A DNA stretch of 64,000 bases. It comes from Beijerinckiaceae bacterium (GTDB taxonomy: Bacteria; Pseudomonadota; Alphaproteobacteria; Rhizobiales; Beijerinckiaceae). Under the pieces are notes generated by a model, which did no database searches, was not told where the DNA came from, and saw nothing but the letters and a program-made list of their open reading frames with translations. The stretch lies in NCBI GenBank assembly GCA_030684835.1, contig JAUXWZ010000109.1, positions 1 to 64,000 on the forward strand, given 5' to 3'. Both the position numbers and the translations under genes were made by a program. This document shows positions 44,991 to 54,267 of the stretch, one piece after another. Each line of letters opens with the position of its first letter. Position 1 is the first letter of the stretch.

Positions 44991-46574
44991 TCACGGCGCC
45001 GGGCTGGCGTCGGGCTTGGCCGGCGCGCGGGCGATGCGCCGCAGCAGGCCCGGGCGAACGCCAAGCGCCAGCAGCATCGCAAACAGAACGCTGAAGTAAA
45101 CGAGCCCGCCAGCACCCGCGAGCGCGATAAGAGCGACTTCCTTCGCAAAATTGTCAGTCAGCATGGCGCCCAAGGCAATTGCCGCCCCACGGCCAAACAC
45201 GGCAATGATCGCAAGGATTGCGCCCGCTACCGTCGCGGCGATGATTGTCTTCTTCAACAGAGGGCTCGGCTTCATGTCGCCGCGCCGCATGGCGAACACG
45301 CACAGCAGCACGAAATTGATCCCGGCGCCGACGGCGGTGGCGGTGGCTAGGCCCGCAGCGCCCAGCGGCTGAAACAACACGATTTTGAGAGCGACGTTGA
45401 ACGCCACAGCGCCCAGCGAAATGATCATCGGCGTGGTGGTGTCGCCGCGCGCCTGAAAACTTGCGACAGCTGAGCGAATGAGCACAACGGCGAGGAGTCC
45501 CGAACCATATGCGCTGAGCACTGCCGCCGAGCGCGCCGCAGCCTGCGCATCGAACGCGCCGCGCTGGAAGACGCCCGCCATGATCATGTCGGAGATGGTG
45601 AGGAATGCGACAAAGAACGGCGCGGACAACGCGATGGTCAGCGCCATCGTGCGGTTTTGCGCCTCAAGCGCGCCAGCGGTGTCGCCCGCCGAAAAGCGCC
45701 GGCTCATTTCTGGCAATAGCACAGTGCCCGCTGCGATTCCGATGACGCCGATGGGGAGCTGATAAATGCGATCGGCGTAATAGATTGAGGCAAGTCCGCC
45801 GGTGGGCAAAAGTGAGCCGATGATCGTGTCGGCGAAGAGCGCGATCTGCACGCCGGCGGAACCGATGACGGCGGGCACAAACGCTTTGAAGAATTGCTTG
45901 ACGTCGGCAGTCCAGCCCGGCCGGGCAAACCATGCAAAAACACCCGCGCGCCGCGCCGCCTCAACCATCAGCGCCAGTTCAAGAACGCCTGCAAACAGAA
46001 CGCCTGTAGCGGCTGCGACGCCCGCGTTGGGAAACAGAAACCATACGGTAAGGCACGCAATGATCGACATATTGAGCAGCACGGGCGCGAAGGCGGCGGC
46101 GGCAAAGCGCCCGTGCGCATTCATCGTGCCAGACAAAAGCGTGACGAGCGTCACGCACAGAAGATATGGAAACGTGATGCGCGTCATCGTCAGCGCATGG
46201 GCCATCTTTTCCGGGTCGTCGCTGAGGCCGGGCGCAAGCAGCAGCAAGATCTCGCGCGTAAAAATGAGCGCAACCGCCAGTAGCGCGATCTGAGACGCCA
46301 GCAGCAGCGTGAAAATCTGCGCCGAGAAGTGCTTGGCCGCGCCGGGGCCTTCTTGTTCAAGAACGCGCGAATAAGACGGCACGTAGGCCGCGTTGAACGC
46401 GCCTTCGCCGAAGATCGCTCGGAAATGATTTGGCAGCCGGAACGCGATGGTGAATGCGTCGGCCAGCATGCCCGCGCCCAGAATCGCCCCCATCACGACA
46501 TCACGGACAAACCCCGTGAGGCGTGACAGAAGCGTGAAGCCGCCAACCGAGGCCAGGCTTCGGCCAAGACTCAT
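44991..46574 (-). CDS. murJ: Lipid II flippase MurJ
   Basis: About 527 aa, MATE/MVF-fold with some 14 hydrophobic segments. Moves lipid II across the inner membrane for peptidoglycan synthesis. Landmarks: GGFTLLSRLTGFVRDVVMGA, FRLPNHFRAIFGEGAFNAAY (the conserved N-terminal acidic/Arg region), YADRIYQLPIGVIGIAAG and VLLPEMSRRFSAGD. ATG at 46574 is preferred; a TTG at 46589 would overlap the upstream glycosyltransferase stop by four bases. Co-directional with that gene, so both may serve envelope assembly. Confidence 0.94.
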   Translation of the reverse strand: MSLGRSLASVGGFTLLSRLTGFVRDVVMGAILGAGMLADAFTIAFRLPNHFRAIFGEGAFNAAYVPSYSRVLEQEGPGAAKHFSAQIFTLLLASQIALLAVALIFTREILLLLAPGLSDDPEKMAHALTMTRITFPYLLCVTLVTLLSGTMNAHGRFAAAAFAPVLLNMSIIACLTVWFLFPNAGVAAATGVLFAGVLELALMVEAARRAGVFAWFARPGWTADVKQFFKAFVPAVIGSAGVQIALFADTIIGSLLPTGGLASIYYADRIYQLPIGVIGIAAGTVLLPEMSRRFSAGDTAGALEAQNRTMALTIALSAPFFVAFLTISDMIMAGVFQRGAFDAQAAARSAAVLSAYGSGLLAVVLIRSAVASFQARGDTTTPMIISLGAVAFNVALKIVLFQPLGAAGLATATAVGAGINFVLLCVFAMRRGDMKPSPLLKKTIIAATVAGAILAIIAVFGRGAAIALGAMLTDNFAKEVALIALAGAGGLVYFSVLFAMLLALGVRPGLLRRIARAPAKPDASPAP

Positions 46575-46585
46575 GCGCCCGAGAC

Positions 46586-47620
46586 TCAAACCTCAAAGCT
46601 CCCCGGCCGCTGCGGCGGCATGGGCGAGTCGCCGCCTTCAACGCCGATGCGTTCGCCCACCAGATAGAGCGGCCTGCGCTTCACCTCCGCAAAAATGCGG
46701 CCAATGTATTCGCCAAGGATGCCCAGCGACATCAACTGCACGCCCGCAAAGAACATGATCGAAACGATCAGTGAGGCGTAGCCCGGCACGTCCGCGCCAT
46801 AGGTGATGGTGGTGAAGATGAAGTACGCGGCCGTCGCCAGCGCGCCGATGGAGATGAGTGTGCCAACATAGGTCCACACTTTCAGTGGCAGCGTCGAAAA
46901 CGACATCAGGCCGTCCAGCGCAAAGCGCGTCAGCGTGCGATAGCTGAACTTGGATTCGCCAAATGCGCGCGTCTGCACTTCAAAAGGCACGCCGATCGAG
47001 CGAAAGCCGATCCATGCGTAAAGACCCTTGGAAAAGCGCGCACGCTCCGGCATGGCGCGCAACGCGTCGACGGCCCTGCGGTCCAGCAGCCGGAAATCGC
47101 CAGCGCCGGGCGGCAGGGTCATTTCGCCGAAATTGGAGAATAGCTCGTAGAAACGCATCGTGAGGATGCGGCGCAGTGGCGAATCCGCTGTGCGGTCAAC
47201 CCGCTGGCCATAGATGTTCTCAAAACCCTCGCGCCAGCGCGCCATAAAGGTTTCGATCATCTCCGGCGGATGCTGCAGATCGGCGTCCATGATGACGACG
47301 GCGTCGCCGCGCGTATGGTCCAGCCCCGCTGCGATAGCGATCTCCTTGCCGAAATTGCGGCTGAAGGAAATGGCGCGAAAACGGGGATCAAGCGCGTGCG
47401 CGCGGCGCAGGCCCTCAAGCGTGCCGTCGCGTGACCCGTCGTCGACAAACACCACTTCAAACGAATCCGACGCGCGCTCCAGCACGGGAGTGAGTTTTTC
47501 AACGAGAAGCGTGAGGTTATCCGCTTCGTTGAACATCGGAATGACAATGGACAATTCCGGCCGCCGCTCTGGCGTCAGTGTCCCGGCGGGCGCCGGGGCG
47601 GGCTGTGGGGGCTGTGTCAT
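46586..47620 (-). CDS. Family 2 glycosyltransferase with two C-terminal helices (DPM/ArnC/GtrB-like)
   Basis: 344 aa. The GT-A domain has LSIVIPMFNEADNLTLLVEK, FVDDGSRDGTLEGLR, VIMDADLQHPPEMI (D-x-D region) and FSKGLYAWIGFRSIGVPF. Two membrane helices follow (LISIGALATAAYFIFTTITY, YASLIVSIMFFAGVQLMSLG). This architecture transfers a sugar to a polyprenyl phosphate on the cytosolic side. It sits directly upstream of murJ and near a YdjC deacetylase, which suggests lipid-linked sugar work in the envelope. Confidence 0.92.
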   Translation of the reverse strand: MTQPPQPAPAPAGTLTPERRPELSIVIPMFNEADNLTLLVEKLTPVLERASDSFEVVFVDDGSRDGTLEGLRRAHALDPRFRAISFSRNFGKEIAIAAGLDHTRGDAVVIMDADLQHPPEMIETFMARWREGFENIYGQRVDRTADSPLRRILTMRFYELFSNFGEMTLPPGAGDFRLLDRRAVDALRAMPERARFSKGLYAWIGFRSIGVPFEVQTRAFGESKFSYRTLTRFALDGLMSFSTLPLKVWTYVGTLISIGALATAAYFIFTTITYGADVPGYASLIVSIMFFAGVQLMSLGILGEYIGRIFAEVKRRPLYLVGERIGVEGGDSPMPPQRPGSFEV

Positions 47621-47763
47621 CGATCAAGCTTCCAGGGCGCGTGCGTCGAGCGAGGGTCTGACCTATGCCGAACATTGTCCCGCTTGCAAGCCGCCATGCA
47701 ACAGACCAGTTTACCACGCCATGGTAGAGGGTAGTTTGAGCCCCATCAGCCACGCGAGCCGCC

Positions 47764-48642
47764 TTGCAAAGCTTTCCCCTCATACTCTGCGCCGATGATT
47801 ATGGCCTTTCCCCTGCGGTGAGCGCCGGAATCCTCGAGGCGCTCGCCGCTGGCCGGCTGAACGCAACCGGCGCCATGACCAACCAGCCGAACTGGAAACC
47901 CGCCGCCCGCGATCTTCACGCGCTGCAGGGCAGGGGGCGGCCGCAGGACGCGTTGTTTGGCGTGCATCTCAACCTGACAATGGGCAAGCCGCTCACAGGC
48001 GCAGCCGCGCTCGCGTCCTCGGGCAGTTTTCCGCAGCTCGCGACCTTCCTGCGGGGGAGATTGCCGCGCGAGGCGCTGGTTGACGTGACCGCTGAAATCC
48101 GCGCGCAGCTCGACGCCTTCGAGGAAGCGATGGGCCGCGCGCCCGACTTCATCGACGGCCACCAGCATGTGCATGTCCTGGAGCCCGTGCGCGGACTTCT
48201 GCTGGATGAGGCGCAGCGCCGGGGCTACGCGGGCAAGGTGTGGCTGCGCGACAGCGCCGACCGGCCGGATCGAATTCTAAGGCGCGGCGTGGAGGCAAAA
48301 AAGGCCCTCGCGCTCGCGTGGTTTGGCCGCGGCTTCGCGAAAGAAGCGCGCGCCCGGGGCTTTGAGGTGAACGAAGGCTTTTCAGGGTTCTCCGCCTTCG
48401 ATGCTGCGCGCGACTACGGCGCAGACTTCGCGCGCTACCTTGCGCAGCCTGGCGCGCGCCATCTGGTCATGTGCCATCCCGGCCACGTCGACGAGGAACT
48501 GAAAAGCCTCGATCCGGTGACGACAACGCGCGAGCAGGAGCTGGCGTTTTTGTTGTCGGACGGGTTTGCTGCGGCGATGGAGAAGGCCGGGGCGCGGTTG
48601 GGTATGTGGACTGGAAGTCAGACCTGGAGCGGCGATTCTTGA
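47764..48642 (+). CDS. YdjC/ChbG/HpnK-family carbohydrate deacetylase
   Basis: 292 aa from TTG at 47764. Metal ligands: LILCADDYGLSPAVSAGILE (Asp-Asp), FGVHLNLTMGKPL (His), and FIDGHQHVHVL (His). Later ARHLVMCHPGHVDEELKSLD also fits. Family enzymes remove acetyl from chito-oligosaccharides or act on hopanoid glycolipid intermediates (HpnK). It is divergent from the polyprenyl-type GT2, so an amino-sugar lipid pathway is possible. No hopanoid genes are in the window. Confidence 0.9.
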   Translation: MQSFPLILCADDYGLSPAVSAGILEALAAGRLNATGAMTNQPNWKPAARDLHALQGRGRPQDALFGVHLNLTMGKPLTGAAALASSGSFPQLATFLRGRLPREALVDVTAEIRAQLDAFEEAMGRAPDFIDGHQHVHVLEPVRGLLLDEAQRRGYAGKVWLRDSADRPDRILRRGVEAKKALALAWFGRGFAKEARARGFEVNEGFSGFSAFDAARDYGADFARYLAQPGARHLVMCHPGHVDEELKSLDPVTTTREQELAFLLSDGFAAAMEKAGARLGMWTGSQTWSGDS

Positions 48643-48800
48643 CAAAGAAAGCGTCGAATCCAAAGCTGCGATAAAAGCGAACCAAGAGCAGGTCGCAACT
48701 GCAAACAAGCTCCAAAGAGCGAGCGCGCTAAAGGAAATAGCGTCGTTGCAGTCTCTGGCGTTGCGCCTGGAATGATGAAGGCTGCGATAGCGAAGGTAGG

Positions 48801-49490
48801 ATGAAAATGAACGCCACGCGAATGAACTGCCTTGTCGTAGGGGTAAATTCATCTATCGGTCGGGCTATTTTCAATTTCTTTAAGGCCGAGGGTCACAAGG
48901 TTATCGGCACAACCCGCTCCAAATCGCCAGATGACGCAGACGTTTACGATGTAAACTTCGATAACGACGGTCAGGTCAAGGAGCTGTTGGATAAATGTGA
49001 AAAACTGGACGCTGTTATTTTTTGCACGGGCTTTCTTCCGGGAAAGTCGCTGGTCGATTATTCCGACAGTGATTTAGACCAAGTGTTCCAGGCAAATGTA
49101 ATGACGCCGATGCGGTTTTTGATAAGGCTGGCCGATAAGCTGAATACGAACAGCAGTGTCTTGTTTGTTGGTTCCATAGCGGGTTCTGCGGGTAGTTTTG
49201 ATGAGGCTTATGCGGCGTCAAAATCGGCTTTGATTGGGTTGACAAAATCGTTAGCAAAAAAGAGCAGGAATGGTGTCCGTTACAATTGCATTTCTCCCGC
49301 TCTCATTGATGGGACAAGTATGCAAAAGACATTCAGTCCAGAGATTATCGCCAATCATTTAAAGCAGACACCCACCGGGACGCTGATCCAATTGTCAGAT
49401 TTTGTGCGCGTTTGTTATGATCTCTGTCAGCCGCACTGGGGTCAGCTAAATGGGCAGGTTATCGATATAAACGGGGGCAGGTATGTCTAG
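48801..49490 (+). CDS. SDR-family oxidoreductase, low-GC pair member 1
   Basis: 229 aa. Cofactor loop CLVVGVNSSIGRAIFNFF, an active-site tyrosine in YAASKSALIGLTKSLAKKS (Y-x3-K), and a final PHWGQLNGQVIDINGG that closes the fold. GC is about 50 %, clearly lower than neighbours, and codon use is AT-tolerant (GAT, AAA, TTT frequent). The 158 bases before it also drop in GC. It overlaps the FAD protein gene by eight bases, so the two are coupled. Substrate unknown. Confidence 0.9.
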   Translation: MKMNATRMNCLVVGVNSSIGRAIFNFFKAEGHKVIGTTRSKSPDDADVYDVNFDNDGQVKELLDKCEKLDAVIFCTGFLPGKSLVDYSDSDLDQVFQANVMTPMRFLIRLADKLNTNSSVLFVGSIAGSAGSFDEAYAASKSALIGLTKSLAKKSRNGVRYNCISPALIDGTSMQKTFSPEIIANHLKQTPTGTLIQLSDFVRVCYDLCQPHWGQLNGQVIDINGGRYV

Positions 49491-50613
49491 TAAGCCCGAG
49501 GTCGACGTCATTGTCGTAGGGGGAGGAATTTTTGGTTGTTTGTCTGCCATTGAGTTGGCCAAGCGAGGTTTGAGCGTCAAGCTTCTTGAACAAAACGCTG
49601 ATCTCATGAAGGGCGCTACATTAAATAACCAAAATAGACTTCATCTAGGCTATCACTATCCGCGAGATGTAGAGACTGCAAAGCAATGCCAAAGGGGTTT
49701 CGATGAGTTTCGAAGGGCTTATCCCGAATGTATTCTGAGCGGCTTCGACAACGCCTATTTTATCAGCTCGGAAAATTCCAAGGTAGGATTGGCGGAGTAT
49801 TCGACGTTTTGCGATAATGCCGGATTGCCCTTCAACGAGCTTCGGTTGCAGGAGTTTGGCGAGGCGATCAAAAATGTTGACGGAGGGATTCTCACCGAGG
49901 AAGTTGTGTACGATTCCAAGCTGCTCAGTGAACGTGTCCTTCGTGATCTTACCCTCAATAATGTTGAGATGATGTGTCATAACAAAGTTTCTAAAGTTGA
50001 AGAGACGGATTTTGGTTTTGACGTTTGCGTGGACACGAAGAAGCTATCTGCTCGCGCCATCGTTAACTGCACCTATGCAAATTTCAACGCCTTTAACACT
50101 TCTCTGGGACTGCCGAAAAAGCAGTTTCAATATGAGCTGACAGTGGTGCCGATTGTTCGTTGGAGGCAAAAAGTCTCTCCTATTGGCATAACGATAATGG
50201 ATGGCCCATTTTTTACGATCCTTCCTTTTGGAAAGAGTGGGGACTACCTGCTTTACCACGTAAATCACACCGTTTTCCAAAGCGTGATTGGTGAATCCTA
50301 TCCGCTTGGTTGGGCTGATCCCAAAAAAGTTATAAACAGGTCAGCTGCTGAGGGCGTCTTCGAAAAAATGGTCATTTCGTCCGAGCATTGGCTTCCAAGC
50401 ATAAGAAGCGCAGAATTCGTGGATTATTTGGCGGCTGTCCGAGTGGTTTTTGCGGATTCTGACGCTACGGATCGCAGGCCCTCGTTAGTAGAAAGGCTAC
50501 CCACCCGAAATCCTTTCATCAGTATTTTCTCAGGCAAAATAGACCATTCTATCTGGGTTTCGCGCGATGTGGCCGATGCTTTGCACGACGCTCTAAAAGT
50601 TCGCGGCAGATGA
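49483..50613 (+). CDS. FAD-dependent oxidoreductase (DAO fold), low-GC pair member 2
   Basis: 376 aa. Dinucleotide-binding VIVVGGGIFGCLSAIELAKR, then LKLLEQNADLMKGATL-like text (VKLLEQNADLMKGAT) and a family motif NNQNRLHLGYHYPRDVETA. Ends FSGKIDHSIWVSRDVADALH. DAO-fold enzymes oxidise amines, amino acids or hydroxy acids. The local GC is near 47-50 %. The overlap with the SDR and shared composition suggest joint acquisition. A link to surface-sugar synthesis is possible from the neighbours but not shown. Confidence 0.88.
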   Translation: MSSKPEVDVIVVGGGIFGCLSAIELAKRGLSVKLLEQNADLMKGATLNNQNRLHLGYHYPRDVETAKQCQRGFDEFRRAYPECILSGFDNAYFISSENSKVGLAEYSTFCDNAGLPFNELRLQEFGEAIKNVDGGILTEEVVYDSKLLSERVLRDLTLNNVEMMCHNKVSKVEETDFGFDVCVDTKKLSARAIVNCTYANFNAFNTSLGLPKKQFQYELTVVPIVRWRQKVSPIGITIMDGPFFTILPFGKSGDYLLYHVNHTVFQSVIGESYPLGWADPKKVINRSAAEGVFEKMVISSEHWLPSIRSAEFVDYLAAVRVVFADSDATDRRPSLVERLPTRNPFISIFSGKIDHSIWVSRDVADALHDALKVRGR

Positions 50614-50809
50614 GCGATCCTGTTTTTTCATCCGGCGTCGATTGAGCTGAAGATGGAAGGCGTCGCGTAATGCCGGGCGATGGCAAGGTCGCCGCTGCAT
50701 TTTCTAGAGTAAAAGCGCCATTTTTGCTTGTTGATAGCGGCCACAGGTCATTGATGGGTCGTCCGGATGCGCAATGGAATCCCTCATTTAGTATAATTTA
50801 CATCGCTAG

Positions 50810-50838
50810 TTGCGATTAACTCCCGAGCGCCGTATACT
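50810..50838 (+). promoter_or_regulatory. Putative sigma70-type promoter
   Basis: TTGCGA (50810-50815) and TATACT (50833-50838) are 17 bases apart, 73 bases before the exported phosphoesterase gene. The rest of the gap 50614-50910 contains no convincing ORF. Confidence 0.5.
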
Positions 50839-50910
50839 AGACGAAAAGCTGGAGCACGCCCGATTAAGGCTGGTGGCCTCGGTCAGGGCAATTTCGAGGG
50901 GAGGGGGCCT

Positions 50911-51966
50911 ATGAAAGTTTCAAAGATGGCTGCGGCGCTTACTGTGCTCGTCGGCTTTGCCGCAGCGCCATCGAGCGTTCTCGCGCAGACGTTTCAATTC
51001 GGCGCCATTGGCGACACCGGCTATTCCAAAATCGCGGAGGAAGAATTGTCGCGCATGATCAACGCGATGAACCGGGAGAAACTTGCCTTCGTTATTCACG
51101 TCGGCGATTTCGAGGCTGATCCGCGACCCTATATGCGAACCCCGGATCCCATCTCGATGCCCTGCACCGATGCGCATTACGAACGCGTCCTGGGGCAGTT
51201 CCAGACTTCCGCACATCCATTCATTCTGACGCCTGGCGACAACGACTGGACCGATTGCCACCTCCTAAAAAGCGATCCGAAGATGGATCCGCTCGAACGC
51301 CTCGCCGCTATCCGCAAAACCTTTTTTCCCGCGGATAGAACGTTGGGCCAACGATCACTTAACGTGACCCATCAATCGGGCGCGTTTGCGAAGTTTCGGG
51401 AAAACCTTGCATGGAAGGTGAGCAACGTCACTTTCGCATCCATGCATATCGTCGGCAGCAATGACAACAAGGGTCGCACGCCCGAGATGGACGTCGAGGC
51501 GGAGGAACGGACGAACGCCAACATTACCTGGATGCGCCAGGCGTTTTCGGACGCAAAACGAGACAACAGTGTTGGACTCGTGCTGGTCACACAGGCGAAC
51601 CCCGGCTTCGAGACAAAATGGACACCATCTTTGATCGATCGATATTTCCGCCTGTTCCCGGGGGTCAGCCCGCCCAAGCAGCTTCCGCCCAGCGGTTTCG
51701 ACGCATTGCTGGCTGCCTTGGAAGCGGAGATGCAAACCTACGATAAGCCGACTCTGTTCATTCACGGCGATACGCACATATTTCATGTCAACAGGCCGTT
51801 GCTCAACAAGAGGACGAATCGTTTCTTTGAAAATTTCACGCGCCTTGAAGTGTTCGGCGACCCGGAATCACACTGGGTTCGCGTGACGGTCGATCCGCAG
51901 AATCCGGAGTTGTTCGTGATCGAACCGCGTATCGTCCCAGAAAACAGGGCCCGCTCTTCTCGCTGA
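50911..51966 (+). CDS. Exported metallophosphoesterase-like protein
   Basis: 351 aa. GGGGAGGGGG precedes the ATG. A signal peptide (AAALTVLVGFAAAPSSVLAQ) is followed by a calcineurin-like core: FGAIGDTGYSKIAEEEL, FVIHVGDFEADPRP, FILTPGDNDWTDCH (GDND in place of GNHD), FASMHIVGSNDN and a late FIHGDTHIFHVNRP (GDTH in place of GHTH). The two substitutions retain metal-ligand-type residues. Likely periplasmic. Ends before a bidirectional terminator. Confidence 0.85.
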   Translation: MKVSKMAAALTVLVGFAAAPSSVLAQTFQFGAIGDTGYSKIAEEELSRMINAMNREKLAFVIHVGDFEADPRPYMRTPDPISMPCTDAHYERVLGQFQTSAHPFILTPGDNDWTDCHLLKSDPKMDPLERLAAIRKTFFPADRTLGQRSLNVTHQSGAFAKFRENLAWKVSNVTFASMHIVGSNDNKGRTPEMDVEAEERTNANITWMRQAFSDAKRDNSVGLVLVTQANPGFETKWTPSLIDRYFRLFPGVSPPKQLPPSGFDALLAALEAEMQTYDKPTLFIHGDTHIFHVNRPLLNKRTNRFFENFTRLEVFGDPESHWVRVTVDPQNPELFVIEPRIVPENRARSSR

Positions 51967-51993
51967 GCCGGCGAACTCGCGCGCAGCTTACAA

Positions 51994-52019
51994 AAATGGC
52001 CGGGTTTCCCCGGCCATTT
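51994..52019. terminator. Bidirectional intrinsic terminator between the phosphoesterase gene and sodB
   Basis: AAATGGCCGGG (51994-52004) pairs with CCCGGCCATTT (52009-52019) around TTTC. A-rich bases on the left and T-rich bases on the right serve both strands. Two convergent genes end on either side. Confidence 0.8.
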
Positions 52020-52043
52020 GCATGTTTGTAGCTTAACCGCTTC

Positions 52044-52643
52044 TTACTTGGACGCCGCGTCGTACATCTCCGCGACGTATTCCCAGTTCACCATGTTCTC
52101 GATGAAGGCCTTCACGTAGTCGGGACGGCGGTTGCGGTAGTCGATGTAATACGAATGTTCCCACACGTCGCAGCCCAGGATCGGCGTTGCGCCATGCACG
52201 AGCGGGCTTTCGCCGTTGGCGGTCTTGGTGATGACGACCTTGCCATTCTGCACGGCGAGCCAGCACCAGCCCGAACCGAACTGCGTGACGCCCGCCTGGA
52301 TGAAGTCTTCCTTCATCTTGTCGATCGAGCCGCAGCCGTCGATGATCGCCTTCTCAAGCGCGCCGGGAATCTTGCCGCCGCCGTCGGGCTTCATCCAGTT
52401 CCAGAAGTGCATGTGGTTGTAATGCTGGCCAGCGTTGTTGAAGAGGCCCGCGTTCTTGCCGAACGAGCCTTTCACAATTTCTTCCAGCGACTTGCCTTCC
52501 CATTCCGTGCCCTTCAGCAGATTGTTGCCGTTGGTCACGTAAGCCATGTGATGCTTGTCGTGGTGATACTCGAGCGTCTCCTTCGACATGTAGGGCTGCA
52601 GCGAGTCATAGGCGTAGGGCAGATCGGGAAGCGTGAAGCTCAT
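52044..52643 (-). CDS. sodB: Iron-type superoxide dismutase
   Basis: 199 aa from ATG at 52643 (a start five codons upstream is less likely). Converts superoxide to peroxide and oxygen in the cytosol. Metal ligands are visible in LEYHHDKHHMAYV (first His), GQHYNHMHFWNWM (second His), and CDVWEHSYYIDYRNRRPDYV (Asp and His). FGSGWCWLAVQNGK is typical of the Fe/Mn family. The 225-base gap to the next divergent gene shows no clear operator. Confidence 0.96.
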   Translation of the reverse strand: MSFTLPDLPYAYDSLQPYMSKETLEYHHDKHHMAYVTNGNNLLKGTEWEGKSLEEIVKGSFGKNAGLFNNAGQHYNHMHFWNWMKPDGGGKIPGALEKAIIDGCGSIDKMKEDFIQAGVTQFGSGWCWLAVQNGKVVITKTANGESPLVHGATPILGCDVWEHSYYIDYRNRRPDYVKAFIENMVNWEYVAEMYDAASK

Positions 52644-52868
52644 CAGTGCGCCTTTCAATGTTCAACTGACGCCGCCGCGGCCTCGCTCAGAAGGCCTTGC
52701 CTCGCGGCGCCGGGACAAGAGGGATACTTTCGTTCCCGGCGCGAATCAATCCTGACGACGCTGGCTTGGCGATTGAGTGGTGTTTCCTATTGTGCTCATC
52801 CGTGGTCTTATGCGTCGCAATACAATGAGGAAGCGTCGAAAATCGACGTGGTGAGGATTGATCTGCGG

Positions 52869-54251
52869 ATGAAGTGGTTACTCGCAGCGCTTGGGCTGCT
52901 GATGGTCGCAGCGGGCGGCTATTGGGCGTTCACTGGTTCGCTTATTGTGCAGGTTGAGCGGGGATGGAGCGCCGTCATTGCCGGCTCTGTAGTATTTTCC
53001 ACAGGCTTTCTGATTTTGGCCCTTACGGCCCTCCTGGGTTCCGTCAACCGCCTTGCCCAGGAAATGCGCGACGCAAGGAACGCCGGTGCGCGTCCCGATC
53101 CCGCAACTCCGCAGCACGTCACGGTCGCGAGCGCAGCTAATAAGCACGCTGAGCCAACTGCGTCAGCGGAGCCTGAAGACAAGTCGCAACTCAGGTTGGA
53201 GCTTGTCTCATCGCCCCCGCCGGTTCCCGTTCAGCATGCTTTCATGCCCCCCGCGCCGCAGCCGGTCGCGGCCGAAGAGACGCCATCCGCTCCCGTTCAC
53301 TCCGCCTCGAGACCGAGGGTTGAAACGCCCATCCGCCCCACGACGGTGGAAGATAATTCAGCGTCGGCTCAGAGCGTTGACGCGGCGCCTGCTGCATCTG
53401 CCGCGGGCGCTTCGGCTCCGCAAGCCGACGGCGCGCCGCCACAGGCTATGAGGCCAGCTCCAAACCCGCCGGGGCGCCCGAGTTTGCAGCGCCCGGCGCC
53501 GCCCGCGCCAGTTGGGAGACCTGTGCCGCCCCCGCCCGCAGCGCGTGTGCGGGCCATCCATCCCGGATTGGCCCCCCCTCCGCCACCGCCCCGCCCGCAG
53601 CAGGATTCAGCAGAAAAGTCTCCGGCGCCGCAGGCTCAGCCCGTCAGCGAAGCTCCCGTGCCAGCGCCTCGGGAGGCGAGCGCGCCGCGTAAGGTTGGCT
53701 GGCTTGAGCAGGCCCTGGAAGGCGCCTCACCTGGAGATCTTGCGTCCCTCAAGCCTGTGACATCGCCCGCGGCGCCCACGCCGCGTGCGTCATCCGTCAA
53801 GGATGCGCCTGCAAGGATCGCCGAGCACAAGAAAAACGAAGAGACGCCTGCCGCGGCGTCGTCGCAAGCGCCCGCTGTCGAAGCCAAGACGGACGACGCC
53901 GTAAAAAAAGCTGAGAATGGAGAGACGGAGGCGATAGCGCCAGCTGTTGAGGCCGCCAAGCCAGCGACGCCCGAGGCTGATCCGGAGCCCGCCCCGGAAG
54001 TAAAGCCGCCGCCTGAGCCTGTCCGCCTGCCGGTTGCTAAATCCGATGATTTTCAGCTGACGCCACCGGCAAAGCGAATCCCGGAACCGCCGCCACTCGC
54101 CGATTTGCCCAAGATCACGCGCAAATACGAGTCGCAGGGCGTGAGCTACACGCTCTATGAGGACGGCTCGATCGACGCCGATTCAACATCGGGGCGCTTC
54201 CGTTTTGCATCGCTCGATGAATTGCGGGTTTTTCTGGAGAAGAAGAGCTAA
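52869..54251 (+). CDS. Pro/Ala-rich membrane protein with a conserved C-terminal domain
   Basis: About 460 aa from ATG at 52869; GTG at 52851 is possible. The open frame extends far upstream antisense to sodB and is not real there. Two helices at the N-terminus (LLAALGLLMVAAGGYWAFTG, AVIAGSVVFSTGFLILALTA) are followed by about 330 residues rich in Pro, Ala, Glu and Lys. A compact end domain follows: ITRKYESQGVSYTLYEDGSI then DADSTSGRFRFASLDELRVF. This end domain is known from Hyphomicrobiales proteins of unknown function. It may span the periplasm. Confidence 0.8.
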   Translation: MKWLLAALGLLMVAAGGYWAFTGSLIVQVERGWSAVIAGSVVFSTGFLILALTALLGSVNRLAQEMRDARNAGARPDPATPQHVTVASAANKHAEPTASAEPEDKSQLRLELVSSPPPVPVQHAFMPPAPQPVAAEETPSAPVHSASRPRVETPIRPTTVEDNSASAQSVDAAPAASAAGASAPQADGAPPQAMRPAPNPPGRPSLQRPAPPAPVGRPVPPPPAARVRAIHPGLAPPPPPPRPQQDSAEKSPAPQAQPVSEAPVPAPREASAPRKVGWLEQALEGASPGDLASLKPVTSPAAPTPRASSVKDAPARIAEHKKNEETPAAASSQAPAVEAKTDDAVKKAENGETEAIAPAVEAAKPATPEADPEPAPEVKPPPEPVRLPVAKSDDFQLTPPAKRIPEPPPLADLPKITRKYESQGVSYTLYEDGSIDADSTSGRFRFASLDELRVFLEKKS

Positions 54252-54267
54252 GGGGCGTTAGAGCCCC

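Noticed and set aside
52155-52868. Long upstream extension of the Pro/Ala-rich protein
   Set aside because: It lies antisense to sodB and reads as shadow protein; the membrane helices begin at 52869.
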